50,949 nucleotides of DNA. Source: an uncultured Flavobacteriales bacterium (GTDB taxonomy: Bacteria > Bacteroidota > Bacteroidia > Flavobacteriales > BACL11). The DNA is taken from positions 1 through 50,949 of the forward strand of contig CAJQHO010000004.1 in the NCBI GenBank assembly GCA_905478185.1, given 5' to 3'. Each line of letters begins with the position of its first letter. The first letter of the stretch is position 1. Positions 1-10,607 of this stretch are shown here, piece after piece. Under the pieces are notes generated by a model. That model was not told the origin of the DNA and made no database searches. It saw only the letters and a list, made by a program, of their open reading frames with translations. The translations under genes were made by a program, and so were the position numbers.

Positions 1-1497
<1,497 letters not shown>

Positions 1498-1518
1498 TTA
1501 CAATAGTTTTGGTTTGTG

Positions 1519-1526
1519 CAAAAATA
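1519..1526 (-). promoter_or_regulatory. -7 box of the pyrG promoter
   Basis: On the minus strand the sequence TATTTTTG matches the Bacteroidota -7 consensus TAnnTTTG, about 25 bases before the pyrG GTG start. No clear -33 TTG is visible. Confidence 0.5.
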
Positions 1527-1595
1527 CTATTTGTGAGCGATTATTCTTAACTTAAAAAAAGTTTTATTAAAAGTTTTTAAACGAATGTAAATGTC

Positions 1596-3851
1596 TTAGA
1601 ATGTGATGCTTGCTCCAAAGCTTGGCATTATTGGAAGCTGATTAACTCTTTCATATTTAACTCGGTTAAAGTAGAATATGTTTTCTCTGTTATATGCATT
1701 GGTTACTGATGCCGTCATATCAATGTTTACTTTTTTGTTTACTTTAATGCTTTTTGAAACTGAAGCATCTAATCTGTGGTAGTAAGGTAAGCGACCTTCA
1801 TTTAGCTCTGCATACTCAATTCCCAAATCTCCATTTGCAGTAGTATAGTCTGTATTTATACCATCAGGAAAAGTTAAGTTTTCGTAAAATCCTTGAGTTT
1901 GTGTGAATGGAAATCCTGAACCTAAATTCCATCTAATATCTGCTTTCCAGCTTTCATTTTTTCCAAATTTATAAGAGGTTACAAAATTCACATTGTGCCT
2001 TCTATCAAAGTGAGGGTTGTATTCTCTTTCCCCATCATTTCGTGTTATCAATCCTAAAGAATAAACTGTCCAGATGTAAAGTTTTTTCCCTTTATATTTT
2101 ACAAGAGCATCAACTCCTTTAGCAATCCCGCTTTCAACAATAAACTGAGGATCATCATCAGAAGTCATATTTCTATTGATATTTATTAACTGATAAAAAT
2201 CTTTAACATATCCTTCTAATTGAAAGTCAATCTTATTGCTAATATCATATTCAATTCCAGTGATTAAATGTTGAGCTTTTTGTAATTTCTGATCGTAATC
2301 TCCATCTAAATCAACATCAGTTGAAATTATTCCTGTGAATAAATTCACAACATCTCTATCTGAAATTGTGCTTTGCAAATTCTGAGAGTACTGTCCAGCT
2401 GAAAGCTTAAATCTCATTCTGTCAGATGCTATATATTTCATTCCTAATCTAGGCTCTGGAGACGCTCCAATGTTTCCGTAATATTGCAATCTAAACCCTG
2501 GCTCAACTATCCATCTTGTTGAGTTGAATTGGTAGTTAAGGTATGCTGAAAAATCACTAGTATTTACTGGAATTCCTACTTTTGAATTTACTGAATTGTA
2601 TGTCGTGTAATCTGTTTGAAAACCATGCACATCAAAACCATATTTCACTTTTCCTTTAGGTTGAAAGTAGGTGAAATTCATACCCATATTGTAGCCGTTT
2701 ATTTCACTTGACCTTTCTCTAATTGTTCCGTTACTTTCAAACTCTTTTAGTATAGTATTGTATGATGACCATGCAAAATTACCTTCAATAAGAACTGGCG
2801 AGCCTCCAGGAATTAAAATGAATTCAGAACCGATTCCTTTTGAGTTCCAATTTAGTTCAGAAATTCCTTCATAGTTTACTTTGTCCGCAAAATTAAATCC
2901 AAACACATTAAGTTTTGATCCGTTTTTTCCTTTTGTAGAAACTTTTCCGTATAAATCAGTATAAGAATAAGGTAGTCCTTTTTCATCAAAATAAAGTGTT
3001 GGGTATTTGTAAAAAAGCTCAGAACTTTTATCAAGATAAGAAGTTTTCCCAGAGAAAATAAAAGAAGTATTCCCTTTATTGCCTAGTGGACCTTCAACAA
3101 AAAGTTTAGACCCAAAGGTGTTTGCAGAAAGTTTTCCTCCAATATTTTTCTTGTTTCCATCAATAGTTTTAATATCCATAATTGAAGAAACTCTCCCACC
3201 ATATTCTGCACTAAAACCTCCAGTGTAAACATCAGTGTTTTTAATTATATCAGTATCAAAAACAGAAAATAAACCTATAGAGTGGAAGGGACTATAAATA
3301 ATCATTCCATCCATTAAAACTTTATTTTGAATTGGAGAACCTCCTCTAATATAAAGTTGACCTCCCTGATCTCCAGTAAAAACAACTCCTGGGATTACTT
3401 GCATATATTGTGCTAAATCTGGCTCTCCTCCAATTGTTGGAATCATCTCCATGTCTTGCTTAGTAATTTTTATTGAAGCAGCTTTAACTTCTGTTTTCAT
3501 TTCTGCTCTTTCAGCAGATATTTTTACTTCATTAAGTTTAATGCTTGATTCTCCAATTTCTAAATTCTTTGATAAAATTTGTCCAGATTTAAGTGTGATA
3601 TTTACTTCAGTAGTATCATATCCAATATAAGTAGCAACCAGAGTGTATTCACCAGCATTTACTTTTGAAATATTATACATTCCATTAATATCAGTTGGAG
3701 CTCCAATTGTAGTTCCTTTTAGAAAAACATTACAGAACATTACAGGCTCTCCACTTTCTTTTTCATAGACAAAACCTCTGATATTTCCAGTTTGTGCAAA
3801 TATAGTTGCTGAAAAAAGTAAAGCAGATAATAAAAATAGGAGTTTACGCAT
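1596..3851 (-). CDS. TonB-dependent outer-membrane receptor with carboxypeptidase-like N-terminal domain
   Basis: This is a 751-residue outer-membrane receptor. It has a Sec signal peptide (KLLFLLSALLFSATIFAQ), then a carboxypeptidase-regulatory-like domain at about residues 24-105 (GFVYEKESGEPV). A plug domain follows at about residues 120-230 (GGSPIQNKVLMDG), then a long beta-barrel ending in an aromatic residue (ASITF). It should import a ligand with TonB energy, but the substrate cannot be told from sequence, and no SusD partner is adjacent. The start is ATG at 3851. An upstream in-frame TTG at 3872 lies inside the -7 promoter box and is not a credible start. The gene sits downstream of holA with its own promoter. 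Confidence 0.93.
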   Translation of the reverse strand: MRKLLFLLSALLFSATIFAQTGNIRGFVYEKESGEPVMFCNVFLKGTTIGAPTDINGMYNISKVNAGEYTLVATYIGYDTTEVNITLKSGQILSKNLEIGESSIKLNEVKISAERAEMKTEVKAASIKITKQDMEMIPTIGGEPDLAQYMQVIPGVVFTGDQGGQLYIRGGSPIQNKVLMDGMIIYSPFHSIGLFSVFDTDIIKNTDVYTGGFSAEYGGRVSSIMDIKTIDGNKKNIGGKLSANTFGSKLFVEGPLGNKGNTSFIFSGKTSYLDKSSELFYKYPTLYFDEKGLPYSYTDLYGKVSTKGKNGSKLNVFGFNFADKVNYEGISELNWNSKGIGSEFILIPGGSPVLIEGNFAWSSYNTILKEFESNGTIRERSSEINGYNMGMNFTYFQPKGKVKYGFDVHGFQTDYTTYNSVNSKVGIPVNTSDFSAYLNYQFNSTRWIVEPGFRLQYYGNIGASPEPRLGMKYIASDRMRFKLSAGQYSQNLQSTISDRDVVNLFTGIISTDVDLDGDYDQKLQKAQHLITGIEYDISNKIDFQLEGYVKDFYQLININRNMTSDDDPQFIVESGIAKGVDALVKYKGKKLYIWTVYSLGLITRNDGEREYNPHFDRRHNVNFVTSYKFGKNESWKADIRWNLGSGFPFTQTQGFYENLTFPDGINTDYTTANGDLGIEYAELNEGRLPYYHRLDASVSKSIKVNKKVNIDMTASVTNAYNRENIFYFNRVKYERVNQLPIMPSFGASITF

Positions 3852-3869
3852 TTTGTAAAATTTAGGTCG

Positions 3870-3877
3870 CAAATATA
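3870..3877 (-). promoter_or_regulatory. -7 box of the TonB-receptor promoter
   Basis: Minus-strand TATATTTG fits TAnnTTTG exactly and lies 18 bases before the receptor's ATG, in the short gap after holA. This suggests the receptor is transcribed separately from holA. Confidence 0.55.
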
Positions 3878-3897
3878 ACTAAATTAAGGGAGTGATA

Positions 3898-4899
3898 TTA
3901 TGCATGAAGAATTTTGAAGATAAGCTCTTTTAAAAGCCCGCTTTGGTCGGTTGATTTGTTGTTTACTCCTTTACTTTTAAGGTCGTATTCCTTTAGGTGT
4001 TCAAAAATATAAAAGAGCTGACGCTTGTTGTAGTTTTTAGCAGCAGTTTGGTATTGGCTTACAAAAAAAGGGTTTACTATTAAAGCACTGGCTGCTGATT
4101 TTGTGCTTTTATCTTCTAAAAAATGATAAACCATTATCTTTTGAAAATAAGAAAACAAAGCACTCATTACGGGAACTATATGGTGATTTTTAGTGTTCTC
4201 GGCAAAATGATTAATTATCCTGTTTGCTTTTACTACATTTTTTTGTCCAAGTGCATTTTGGAGTTCAAATACATTGTAATCTTTACTAATTCCAATATGG
4301 TACTCAATTAGTTTTGTTGTGATTTGTTCTTCCTTCTTTACCACTAACATCAGTTTGTCTAGCTCGTTAGTTATTTTGGATAAATCGGCACCAAGATATT
4401 CTGCTAAAACTGCAGTGGCACTATTATCAATGGAAAAACCTTTTTCTTTTACATAAGCTAATATCCAAGCAGGGATTTTATTGTCATAAAGTTTTTTACT
4501 CTCAAATACTATGCACTTTTTAGCTAAGTTCTTCCCAAACTTTTTTCTCTTGTCAACTGATTTTCCTTTGTATGAAATAACCACTACTGTGCTGGGTTGA
4601 GGATTATCAAGATAAGAATCTAATACTTCAATATTTTTGAGGTGTTGCCCTTCTTTAACAATTACAACTCTTTTTTCTGATCCAAAAGGAAACTGTTTGG
4701 CCTCTGAAATTATTTGCTCAGTAGTAATATCCTTTCCGTAAAGTATAACTTGATTGAATTCTTGTTCTTCAGCAGTGAGTAAGTTTTTAGAAAACTCATC
4801 AGAAAGTTTGTCAATATAATAAGGTTCATCACCCATTAAAAAATAAACAGGATTTAAATCTTTATTACTTATTGATGATATGATTTCTTTATAATTCAC
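3898..4899 (-). CDS. holA: DNA polymerase III subunit delta
   Basis: The delta subunit is the wrench of the clamp loader, opening the beta sliding clamp during replication. The 333-residue product has the expected length. Its N-terminal region contains NPVYFLMGDEPYYIDKL at about residues 17-33, typical of HolA in Bacteroidota, followed by the degenerate AAA+ fold and a helical C-terminal domain. The start is GTG: an in-frame TAA immediately precedes it and no ATG lies nearby. The gene diverges from the PD-(D/E)XK gene with only 12 bases between start codons. A possible -7 box (minus-strand TAATTTTG, 4922-4929) lies inside that neighbour's coding region. Confidence 0.92.
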   Translation of the reverse strand: MNYKEIISSISNKDLNPVYFLMGDEPYYIDKLSDEFSKNLLTAEEQEFNQVILYGKDITTEQIISEAKQFPFGSEKRVVIVKEGQHLKNIEVLDSYLDNPQPSTVVVISYKGKSVDKRKKFGKNLAKKCIVFESKKLYDNKIPAWILAYVKEKGFSIDNSATAVLAEYLGADLSKITNELDKLMLVVKKEEQITTKLIEYHIGISKDYNVFELQNALGQKNVVKANRIINHFAENTKNHHIVPVMSALFSYFQKIMVYHFLEDKSTKSAASALIVNPFFVSQYQTAAKNYNKRQLFYIFEHLKEYDLKSKGVNNKSTDQSGLLKELIFKILHA

Positions 4900-4911
4900 T
4901 TATTTTGCTTT

Positions 4912-5358
4912 ATGGAACTTCCAAAATTAAATTTGCCCAATTCAGAGCTCAAAATTAAATTAGTTGAGGAGACTACACAAGTTTTTGATGAAGTAAGAAA
5001 AAAATATTTTAAACTGACTCCTGAGGAGTGGGTGCGCCAAAACTTTATTCACTATTTAAAGAAAGAAAAAAGATATCCTTTTGGGTTGATGGGAGTAGAG
5101 AAAATGGTAAAATATAACTCTTTAAAAACTAGGGCAGATATTGTGATTTATAATAGAGAGGGAATGCCAAGTGTTATAGTGGAATGTAAAGCTCCAAATG
5201 TAAAAATCACCCAAGATGCTTTTAATCAAATAGCGAAATATAATTATAAATTAAGGGTTAAATATTTAGTTGTTACTAATGGGTTGCAATATTTCTGTTG
5301 CGAAATGGATTATGAAAATAACAAGATTACTTTTCTGGAGGAGATTCCTGAGTATTAG
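4912..5358 (+). CDS. Stand-alone HsdR N-terminal-like PD-(D/E)XK protein
   Basis: This 148-residue protein resembles the N-terminal nuclease domain of type I restriction subunit R, but no helicase, HsdM or HsdS is nearby. The nuclease signature looks complete: Asp76 in TRADIVIY, then Glu91 and Lys93 in VIVECKAP, and a following Gln106/Tyr110 (FNQIAKY). It could therefore cut or bind DNA. From general knowledge, this small protein commonly lies beside holA in Bacteroidota, which argues for a housekeeping role. That role is not known to me. Its last 32 bases overlap the 3' end of a small gene on the other strand. Confidence 0.8.
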   Translation: MELPKLNLPNSELKIKLVEETTQVFDEVRKKYFKLTPEEWVRQNFIHYLKKEKRYPFGLMGVEKMVKYNSLKTRADIVIYNREGMPSVIVECKAPNVKITQDAFNQIAKYNYKLRVKYLVVTNGLQYFCCEMDYENNKITFLEEIPEY

Positions 5359-5506
5359 AATTTCTTTTTTGCATGGCTACACCAAAAACTAAACCAAGAC
5401 AAATCCCTAAGCCAATATTATCAAAAGCAGCACCAAATGCTACACCAAAACATAAGCCAACGCCAATATAGTACTCAGAATCTTTTTTAATTGTTTCTTT
5501 TTTCAT
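5327..5506 (-). CDS. Small glycine-rich membrane protein (59 aa)
   Basis: This short gene has no recognised function. It encodes a charged N-terminus (MKKETIKKDSEYY) followed by a glycine-patterned hydrophobic stretch with GVGLCFGVAFGAAFDNIGLG and a basic end. It is clearly related to the 66-residue protein at 7970-8170, which shares the FDNIGLGI core and the same glycine spacing. Two independent copies with the same reading frame make it credible despite its size. Its ATG lies inside the end of the upstream membrane-protein gene (20-base overlap), suggesting translational coupling. Its 3' end overlaps the convergent PD-(D/E)XK gene by 32 bases. Confidence 0.65.
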   Translation of the reverse strand: MKKETIKKDSEYYIGVGLCFGVAFGAAFDNIGLGICLGLVFGVAMQKRNSNTQESPPEK

Positions 5507-5828
5507 AATGCAAATATATTAAAATTACACCTAAGAGTGTAATAGAGGAAGTCATAATAAAAGTGCTCCACCAAAAATTGGGTCCGCTAAAATTAAATAA
5601 ATAAGTAATGAATAATCCAAAGAGAGTAAGAACAACTCCTCCTATTAATTCTTTTTTCCAAACTAAATAATTCATAGCAAAAAGTAATATCCAAGGCAAA
5701 GCATTTGGCGCGTTTTTTATTATTCCCCAAAATCCACCACCATAACTCTCAGAGGCAGATAGTAATGCAAAAACAAAAACTATTATTGTTATTAATAAAA
5801 GTAATGTGCGTGCAATTTTCCTGAGCAT
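5487..5828 (-). CDS. Small integral membrane protein, unknown function (113 aa)
   Basis: I do not recognise a family. The product has about four hydrophobic segments: residues 5-22, roughly 40-57, 63-77 and 85-108. A short charged tail follows (HYEKRNN). I chose ATG at 5828 because it overlaps the stop of the upstream gene as TAATG; a longer reading would start inside that gene. It is probably co-transcribed with the 127-residue membrane protein upstream and the 59-residue glycine-rich protein downstream. Function cannot be inferred. Confidence 0.65.
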   Translation of the reverse strand: MLRKIARTLLLLITIIVFVFALLSASESYGGGFWGIIKNAPNALPWILLFAMNYLVWKKELIGGVVLTLFGLFITYLFNFSGPNFWWSTFIMTSSITLLGVILIYLHYEKRNN

Positions 5829-6211
5829 TAACACCAATAAGGATAATAACCACAGTACATAAGCCCTGCACCAATTAGTACTGCTATAATGAGCCACACT
5901 TTTGATTCACTATTATAGCTCTCCATTTTTTTAACTACAAATGAAGGGAATGCAATTCTCACTACTCCTTTTACTACTGATATCCAACCAATAAAGGTTA
6001 CAAATCCTAACACATCAAAAGTCCAGATGTTGTGCAGGATAATTACTGGCAAGCCAATAATCAAGGATAGCATTCCAGTAAACATTATATGTGTTTCATC
6101 CTTGAATGCTGCTATCATTACTTTCATTCCTTTTTTACTAATGAGTAATGCCCCAGCAAATAAAAAGAAGAAATAACCGTAAAATTTGAGAAAGAAAATA
6201 CTTGTTTCCAT
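5828..6211 (-). CDS. Integral membrane protein, unknown function (127 aa)
   Basis: The product has four predicted membrane segments: about residues 7-25, 41-60, 65-85 and 105-122. A Lys/Glu-containing cytoplasmic loop separates the last two. It ends with an aromatic, Cys-containing tail (MYCGYYPYWC). I do not recognise the family with certainty. It heads a three-gene minus-strand unit (127, 113 and 59 residues) whose members overlap each other. It diverges from the SulP transporter gene, with about 100 bases between them. Confidence 0.65.
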   Translation of the reverse strand: METSIFFLKFYGYFFFLFAGALLISKKGMKVMIAAFKDETHIMFTGMLSLIIGLPVIILHNIWTFDVLGFVTFIGWISVVKGVVRIAFPSFVVKKMESYNSESKVWLIIAVLIGAGLMYCGYYPYWC

Positions 6212-6311
6212 AGTGATTTAGTTTTTGTAAATATAGTTAAATTATATTCAGTTAAAAGTCAGCACTTAATAATGTTTAATGTTTATTTTCGCGCCCTTAA
6301 AAATATAGATT

Positions 6312-7901
6312 ATGAAATCAGCATTTAGGTTTATTACACCAAGCAACGGAAGTATAAAAGATGATATGTTATCAGGTTTGACAGTAGCCTTAGCCTTAGT
6401 TCCTGAAGCAGTAGCTTTTGCTTTTGTAGCAGGAATATCACCTATTATTGGCTTGTATGGTGCATTTATGATGGGATTAGTTACAGCTATTTTTGGTGGT
6501 AGACCAGGTATGATTTCTGGTGCAACTGGTGCTTTAGCAGTTGTAATGGTACATTTAATAAGAGAAGGAAATGCTATGGGGCCTGATAGTGCAATGATGG
6601 GGCTGCAATTCCTTTTTGCCACTTTAATTCTAACTGGTATTTTTCAAGCATTAGCTGGAGTTTTAAGGATGGGTAAATTTGTTAGAATGATTCCGCATTC
6701 AGTAATGATGGGCTTTGTAAATGGTTTGGCTATTGTAATCTTTACTTCTCAACTTGGAATGTTTCAAACAGGAGGGGAGTGGCTTGAAAGTGGGGCTATG
6801 TTAACCATGTTAGGTTTAGTAGCTTTAACTATGGGAATCATGTTCTTCTTGCCGAAAATCACTAAGAAAATTCCTGATGCTTTGGCTGCAATTATAGTGG
6901 TTTCTTTAATCGTTATTTTTGGAGATATTGACACTCAAACAGTAAAATCATTTATTATGGAAGGAGGTGGAACTGGTATAAAAGCGGGTTTACCAACTTT
7001 TAATATTCCTATGATTTCATTGAATTTAGAAACTTTAAGTTTTATTGCTCCTTATGCTTTAATATTGGCGGCTATTGGTTTAATTGAATCCTTAATGACG
7101 CTTAACTTAATTGATGAGCTTACTGAAACTCATGGAAACGGAAATAAAGAATGTATTGCTCAGGGAGGAGCAAATATCTTAAACGGATTTTTTGGAGGTA
7201 TGGGAGGTTGCGCTATGATTGGACAATCGATTATAAATATTAAATCTGGAGGAAGAGGAAGGCTGTCTGGAATAACGGCTGCTTTAGCTTTATTGGCTTT
7301 TATCTTGTTTGCGTCTACTTATATTGAGATGATTCCAATTGCAGCTCTTGTTGGAGTTATGTTTATGGTTGTGATAGGTACTTTTGCTTGGAGTACATTT
7401 AAGATAATTAATAAAGTTCCTCTTTCTGATATTTTTGTAATTGTATTGGTTACTGCATTAACTGTTATTTTTGATTTAGCTATTTCTGTAATTTCAGGTG
7501 TAATTGTTTCTGCATTAGTTTTCGCTTGGGAAAATTCTTTAATGATTAGAGCAAGAAAACATACTGATGACCATGGCATAAAGCATTACGAAATGTTTGG
7601 GCCTTTATTCTTTGGTTCTGTAGAACTTTTTAATTCAAAGTTTGATGTGAAAAACGACCCTAAAGAAGTTGTGGTTGACTTTGCAGAAAGTAGAGTGGTT
7701 GATCAGTCTGCAATTGAAGCTTTAAATAAATTGGCTGAGCGTTACCAAAAAAACGGAAAGACAATTCACTTGCGACATCTTGCACCTGATTGTGTAAAAT
7801 TGATTAAAAGGGCAGAAAAAATATGTGATGTGAATGTATTGGAAGATCCTGATTATTTTGTTGCTATTGATAATTATAGACAAGCTTTATCAAAAATGTA
7901 A
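6312..7901 (+). CDS. SulP-family inorganic anion transporter
   Basis: SulP proteins carry sulfate, bicarbonate or related anions across the inner membrane, usually with Na+ or H+. The 529-residue protein opens with DDMLSGLTVALALVPEAVAF, the family's first membrane segment. It continues with about 10-12 hydrophobic segments and carries the conserved glycine-rich loop (GFFGGMGGCAMIGQS, about residues 295-309). A cytoplasmic STAS domain follows from about residue 420 to the end (VVVDFAESRVVDQSA). The substrate cannot be decided from sequence; sulfate and bicarbonate are both possible. It appears monocistronic, followed by a weak hairpin with a T tract. Confidence 0.92.
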   Translation: MKSAFRFITPSNGSIKDDMLSGLTVALALVPEAVAFAFVAGISPIIGLYGAFMMGLVTAIFGGRPGMISGATGALAVVMVHLIREGNAMGPDSAMMGLQFLFATLILTGIFQALAGVLRMGKFVRMIPHSVMMGFVNGLAIVIFTSQLGMFQTGGEWLESGAMLTMLGLVALTMGIMFFLPKITKKIPDALAAIIVVSLIVIFGDIDTQTVKSFIMEGGGTGIKAGLPTFNIPMISLNLETLSFIAPYALILAAIGLIESLMTLNLIDELTETHGNGNKECIAQGGANILNGFFGGMGGCAMIGQSIINIKSGGRGRLSGITAALALLAFILFASTYIEMIPIAALVGVMFMVVIGTFAWSTFKIINKVPLSDIFVIVLVTALTVIFDLAISVISGVIVSALVFAWENSLMIRARKHTDDHGIKHYEMFGPLFFGSVELFNSKFDVKNDPKEVVVDFAESRVVDQSAIEALNKLAERYQKNGKTIHLRHLAPDCVKLIKRAEKICDVNVLEDPDYFVAIDNYRQALSKM

Positions 7902-7907
7902 ACATAA

Positions 7908-7942
7908 AAAAATCCCTCTTTTCAGTAGGATTTCTTTTTTTA
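7908..7942 (+). terminator. Possible terminator after the SulP gene
   Basis: AAATCC at 7910-7915 can pair with GGATTT at 7928-7933, followed by a T-rich tract. The stem is only six base pairs with a 12-base loop, so this is a weak call. It lies between convergent genes and could serve both. Confidence 0.4.
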
Positions 7943-7969
7943 AATAATTTTTTAGATTTTTTTCTTCTA

Positions 7970-8170
7970 TCATTTCACTTTTTTCATTACAGACCAGAAA
8001 ACAATTCCAAGTCCTGCTCCAAAACTTATTCCTAAGGAGATTCCAAGTCCAATATTATCAAAAATGGTTCCTAATGAGACTCCAAAAATGATTCCGATAC
8101 CAGTTCCCATTGATAGAAATAAGATAAACAATCTATTGTTTTGATTATTATTCATTTTTTCTTTTTCCAT
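7970..8170 (-). CDS. Small glycine-rich membrane protein (66 aa)
   Basis: This is a paralogue of the 59-residue protein at 5327-5506. A polar Asn/Lys-rich N-terminus precedes a hydrophobic region with regularly spaced glycines (GIGIIFGVSLGTIFDNIGLG, then ISLGISFGAGLG) and a basic C-terminus. The pattern suggests one or two tightly packed membrane helices of glycine-zipper type. ATG at 8170 is the first start; a second ATG lies five codons in. It is 28 bases downstream of aconitase on the same strand and may be read through from it. Function is unknown. Confidence 0.6.
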   Translation of the reverse strand: MEKEKMNNNQNNRLFILFLSMGTGIGIIFGVSLGTIFDNIGLGISLGISFGAGLGIVFWSVMKKVK

Positions 8171-8198
8171 AATTTGTTTTTAGTGATTTATAAAAGTT

Positions 8199-10466
8199 TT
8201 AAGAGTTCTCTTTTCTAATTAAGTTGAGTGCAGAACCAGCTTTAAACCAATCAATTTGAGATTCATTATAAGTGTGGTTCAATATAATAGTATTAGTTGT
8301 TCCGTTAGCATGAACCACTTCTAAAGTCAATTGTTTTCCATCTGAAAATGCATTTAAATCAGTAAAGTTGAAAGTATCATCTTCTTTTATTAAATCATAA
8401 TCAGCTTCATTATCAAAGGTAAGTCCTAACATTCCTTGTTTCTTAAGGTTTGTTTCATGAATTCTGGCAAATGATTTTACAATAACTGCCATTACCCCAA
8501 GGTGCCTTGGTTCCATTGCTGCATGTTCTCTTGATGATCCTTCACCATAGTTATGGTCTCCAACAACTATAGTAGTAACTTTCTCATCTTTGTATTTTCT
8601 TGCAACATTAGGCACTTCATCAGTTGTTCCGTCTAATTGATTTACAACTGCATTTGTTTTTCCTCCAAAAGTATTTACTGCACCAATTAAACAATTGTTA
8701 GAAATATTATCTAAATGACCTCTGTATCTTAACCAAGGTCCTGCCATAGAAATATGGTCAGTTGTACATTTTCCTTCTGCTTTTATTAGAAGTTTCGCTC
8801 CTAAAATATTTTCTCCATCCCAAGGAGAGAAAGGAGTTAATAATTGTAATCTGTTTGATTCAGGATTTACAACAACTTCAACATTGCTTCCGTCCTCTGC
8901 AGGAGCTTGATATCCATTGTCTTCAACTGCAAATCCTTGAGAAGGTAATTCCGTTCCATGAGGTTCAGATAATCTTACCTTTTCACCATTTTGATTAGTT
9001 AGTGTGTCAGTTATTGGATTGAAATCCAATCTTCCTGAAATTGCAATTGCGGCTACCATTTCTGGTGAACCAACAAATGCATGTGTATTTGGGTTCCCAT
9101 CTGCACGCTTAGCAAAGTTTCTGTTAAAGGAATGAACAATTGTATTTTTCTCTTGTTTATTAGCTCCTTCTCTATCCCATTGCCCAATACATGGACCGCA
9201 AGCATTAGTAAATATTTTAGTCGTTTCAAATTTCATAAACGAATCCATCAATCCATCTCTTTCGGCTGTAAAACGTACTTGCTCCGAACCAGGATTAATT
9301 CCTAATGTTGCTTTGGGTTTAAGTCCCTTGCTTACTGCATCTTCTACAATTGAAGCGGCCCTAGTTAAATCCTCATAAGATGAGTTGGTACACGAGCCGA
9401 TTAACGCCCACTCTACATCTAAAGGCCAATCATTTTTCACTGCTTTCTCTTTCATGTCAGCAACTGGAGTGGCTAAATCTGGAGTGAATGGTCCGTTTAA
9501 GTGAGGAGTTAATTCTGATAAATTAATTTCAATAACTTGGTCAAAATAATGTTCAGGATTTTCGTAAACTTCTGTGTCTCCTGTTAAGTGTTCTTTAATT
9601 TCGTTTGCAGCATCTGCTACATCATCCCTATCAGTAGCTCTTAAATATCTTTCAATACTATCATCATACCCAAAAGTTGAAGTAGTAGCTCCAATTTCAG
9701 CTCCCATATTACAAATTGTTCCTTTTCCTGTTGCTGATAGAGATTTTGCTCCTTCACCAAAATATTCAACAATTGCACCAGTACCTCCCTTTACAGTAAG
9801 TATTCCTGCAACTTTTAAAATTACATCCTTAGCTGATGCCCAACCACTTAGTTTTCCACTTAGTTTAATTCCAATTAATTTAGGAAATTTTAGTTCCCAA
9901 GGCATTCCTGCCATTACATCAACGGCATCCGCTCCACCAACACCAATAGCTACCATTCCAAGTCCTCCAGCATTTACTGTGTGCGAATCGGTACCTATCA
10001 TCATTCCACCAGGGAAAGCATAGTTTTCTAATACTACTTGATGGATAATTCCTGCTCCTGGTTTCCAGAAACCAATTCCGTATTTATTACATACCGAACT
10101 TAAAAAATTGAATACTTCATTATTAGTATTTAGGCTTTCCTGTAAATCTTTATCTGCTCCTAATTTAGCCAATATTAAATGATCGGCATGAGCGGTAGAA
10201 GGTACGGCAACTTTATCTTTTCCCGCTTGCATGAATTGAAGAAGAGCCATTTGTGCAGTTGCATCTTGCATAGCTACTCTGTCTGGCGCAAAGTCTACAT
10301 AGTCTTCCCCTCTTGTAAATGCTGTGTCAGCATTACCGTCCCAAAGATGTGTATAAAGTATTTTTTCAGAAAGAGTTAATGGTTTTCCAGTTGCTTTTTT
10401 TGCTACTTCAACTGCTTCAGGGTACTTTTTGTACACCTTTTTTATCATTTCAATATCAAATGCCAT
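8199..10466 (-). CDS. acn: Aconitate hydratase
   Basis: Aconitase isomerises citrate to isocitrate in the TCA cycle using a [4Fe-4S] cluster. The 755-residue protein matches the mitochondrial-type aconitase usual in this phylum. Cluster-ligand motifs are intact: [14 protein letters not shown] (about residues 354-367) and [13 protein letters not shown] (about residues 419-431). The C-terminal swivel domain carries [15 protein letters not shown] near residue 630. Monomeric isocitrate dehydrogenase and malate dehydrogenase are also in this window but in separate units. A -7 box precedes the start. Confidence 0.97.
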   Translation of the reverse strand: MAFDIEMIKKVYKKYPEAVEVAKKATGKPLTLSEKILYTHLWDGNADTAFTRGEDYVDFAPDRVAMQDATAQMALLQFMQAGKDKVAVPSTAHADHLILAKLGADKDLQESLNTNNEVFNFLSSVCNKYGIGFWKPGAGIIHQVVLENYAFPGGMMIGTDSHTVNAGGLGMVAIGVGGADAVDVMAGMPWELKFPKLIGIKLSGKLSGWASAKDVILKVAGILTVKGGTGAIVEYFGEGAKSLSATGKGTICNMGAEIGATTSTFGYDDSIERYLRATDRDDVADAANEIKEHLTGDTEVYENPEHYFDQVIEINLSELTPHLNGPFTPDLATPVADMKEKAVKNDWPLDVEWALIGSCTNSSYEDLTRAASIVEDAVSKGLKPKATLGINPGSEQVRFTAERDGLMDSFMKFETTKIFTNACGPCIGQWDREGANKQEKNTIVHSFNRNFAKRADGNPNTHAFVGSPEMVAAIAISGRLDFNPITDTLTNQNGEKVRLSEPHGTELPSQGFAVEDNGYQAPAEDGSNVEVVVNPESNRLQLLTPFSPWDGENILGAKLLIKAEGKCTTDHISMAGPWLRYRGHLDNISNNCLIGAVNTFGGKTNAVVNQLDGTTDEVPNVARKYKDEKVTTIVVGDHNYGEGSSREHAAMEPRHLGVMAVIVKSFARIHETNLKKQGMLGLTFDNEADYDLIKEDDTFNFTDLNAFSDGKQLTLEVVHANGTTNTIILNHTYNESQIDWFKAGSALNLIRKENS

Positions 10467-10495
10467 AGGTAGATTTTTTTAAATAAATTGGATTG

Positions 10496-10503
10496 CAAAT
10501 TTA
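10496..10503 (-). promoter_or_regulatory. -7 box of the aconitase promoter
   Basis: Minus-strand TAAATTTG fits TAnnTTTG and lies 29 bases before the aconitase ATG. The -33 element is unclear. Confidence 0.45.
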
Positions 10504-10554
10504 ATAAATTGCAATAAATAGTTGGTGATATACAACACTAAATATAGAGGTAAT

Positions 10555-10583
10555 AAAAAAGCCGAGCATTTGCTCGGCTTTTT
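10555..10583 (-). terminator. Terminator of the rpsF-rpsR-rplI operon
   Basis: GCCGAGCA at 10561-10568 pairs perfectly with TGCTCGGC at 10571-10578, flanked by A and T runs on either side. It can act in both directions. It ends the ribosomal operon and insulates the aconitase promoter. Confidence 0.85.
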
Positions 10584-10607
10584 CTATTAATTCTAGTAAC
10601 TGTTTTA

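Noticed and set aside
6266-6622. 118-codon minus-strand open frame over the start of the SulP gene
   Set aside because: Antisense to the first membrane segments of a clear SulP protein; no signal or homology of its own.
9574-10023. 149-codon plus-strand open frame inside aconitase
   Set aside because: It is antisense to strongly conserved aconitase sequence, has no promoter and encodes low-complexity Ser/Pro/Ile-rich protein, as expected of an antisense shadow.
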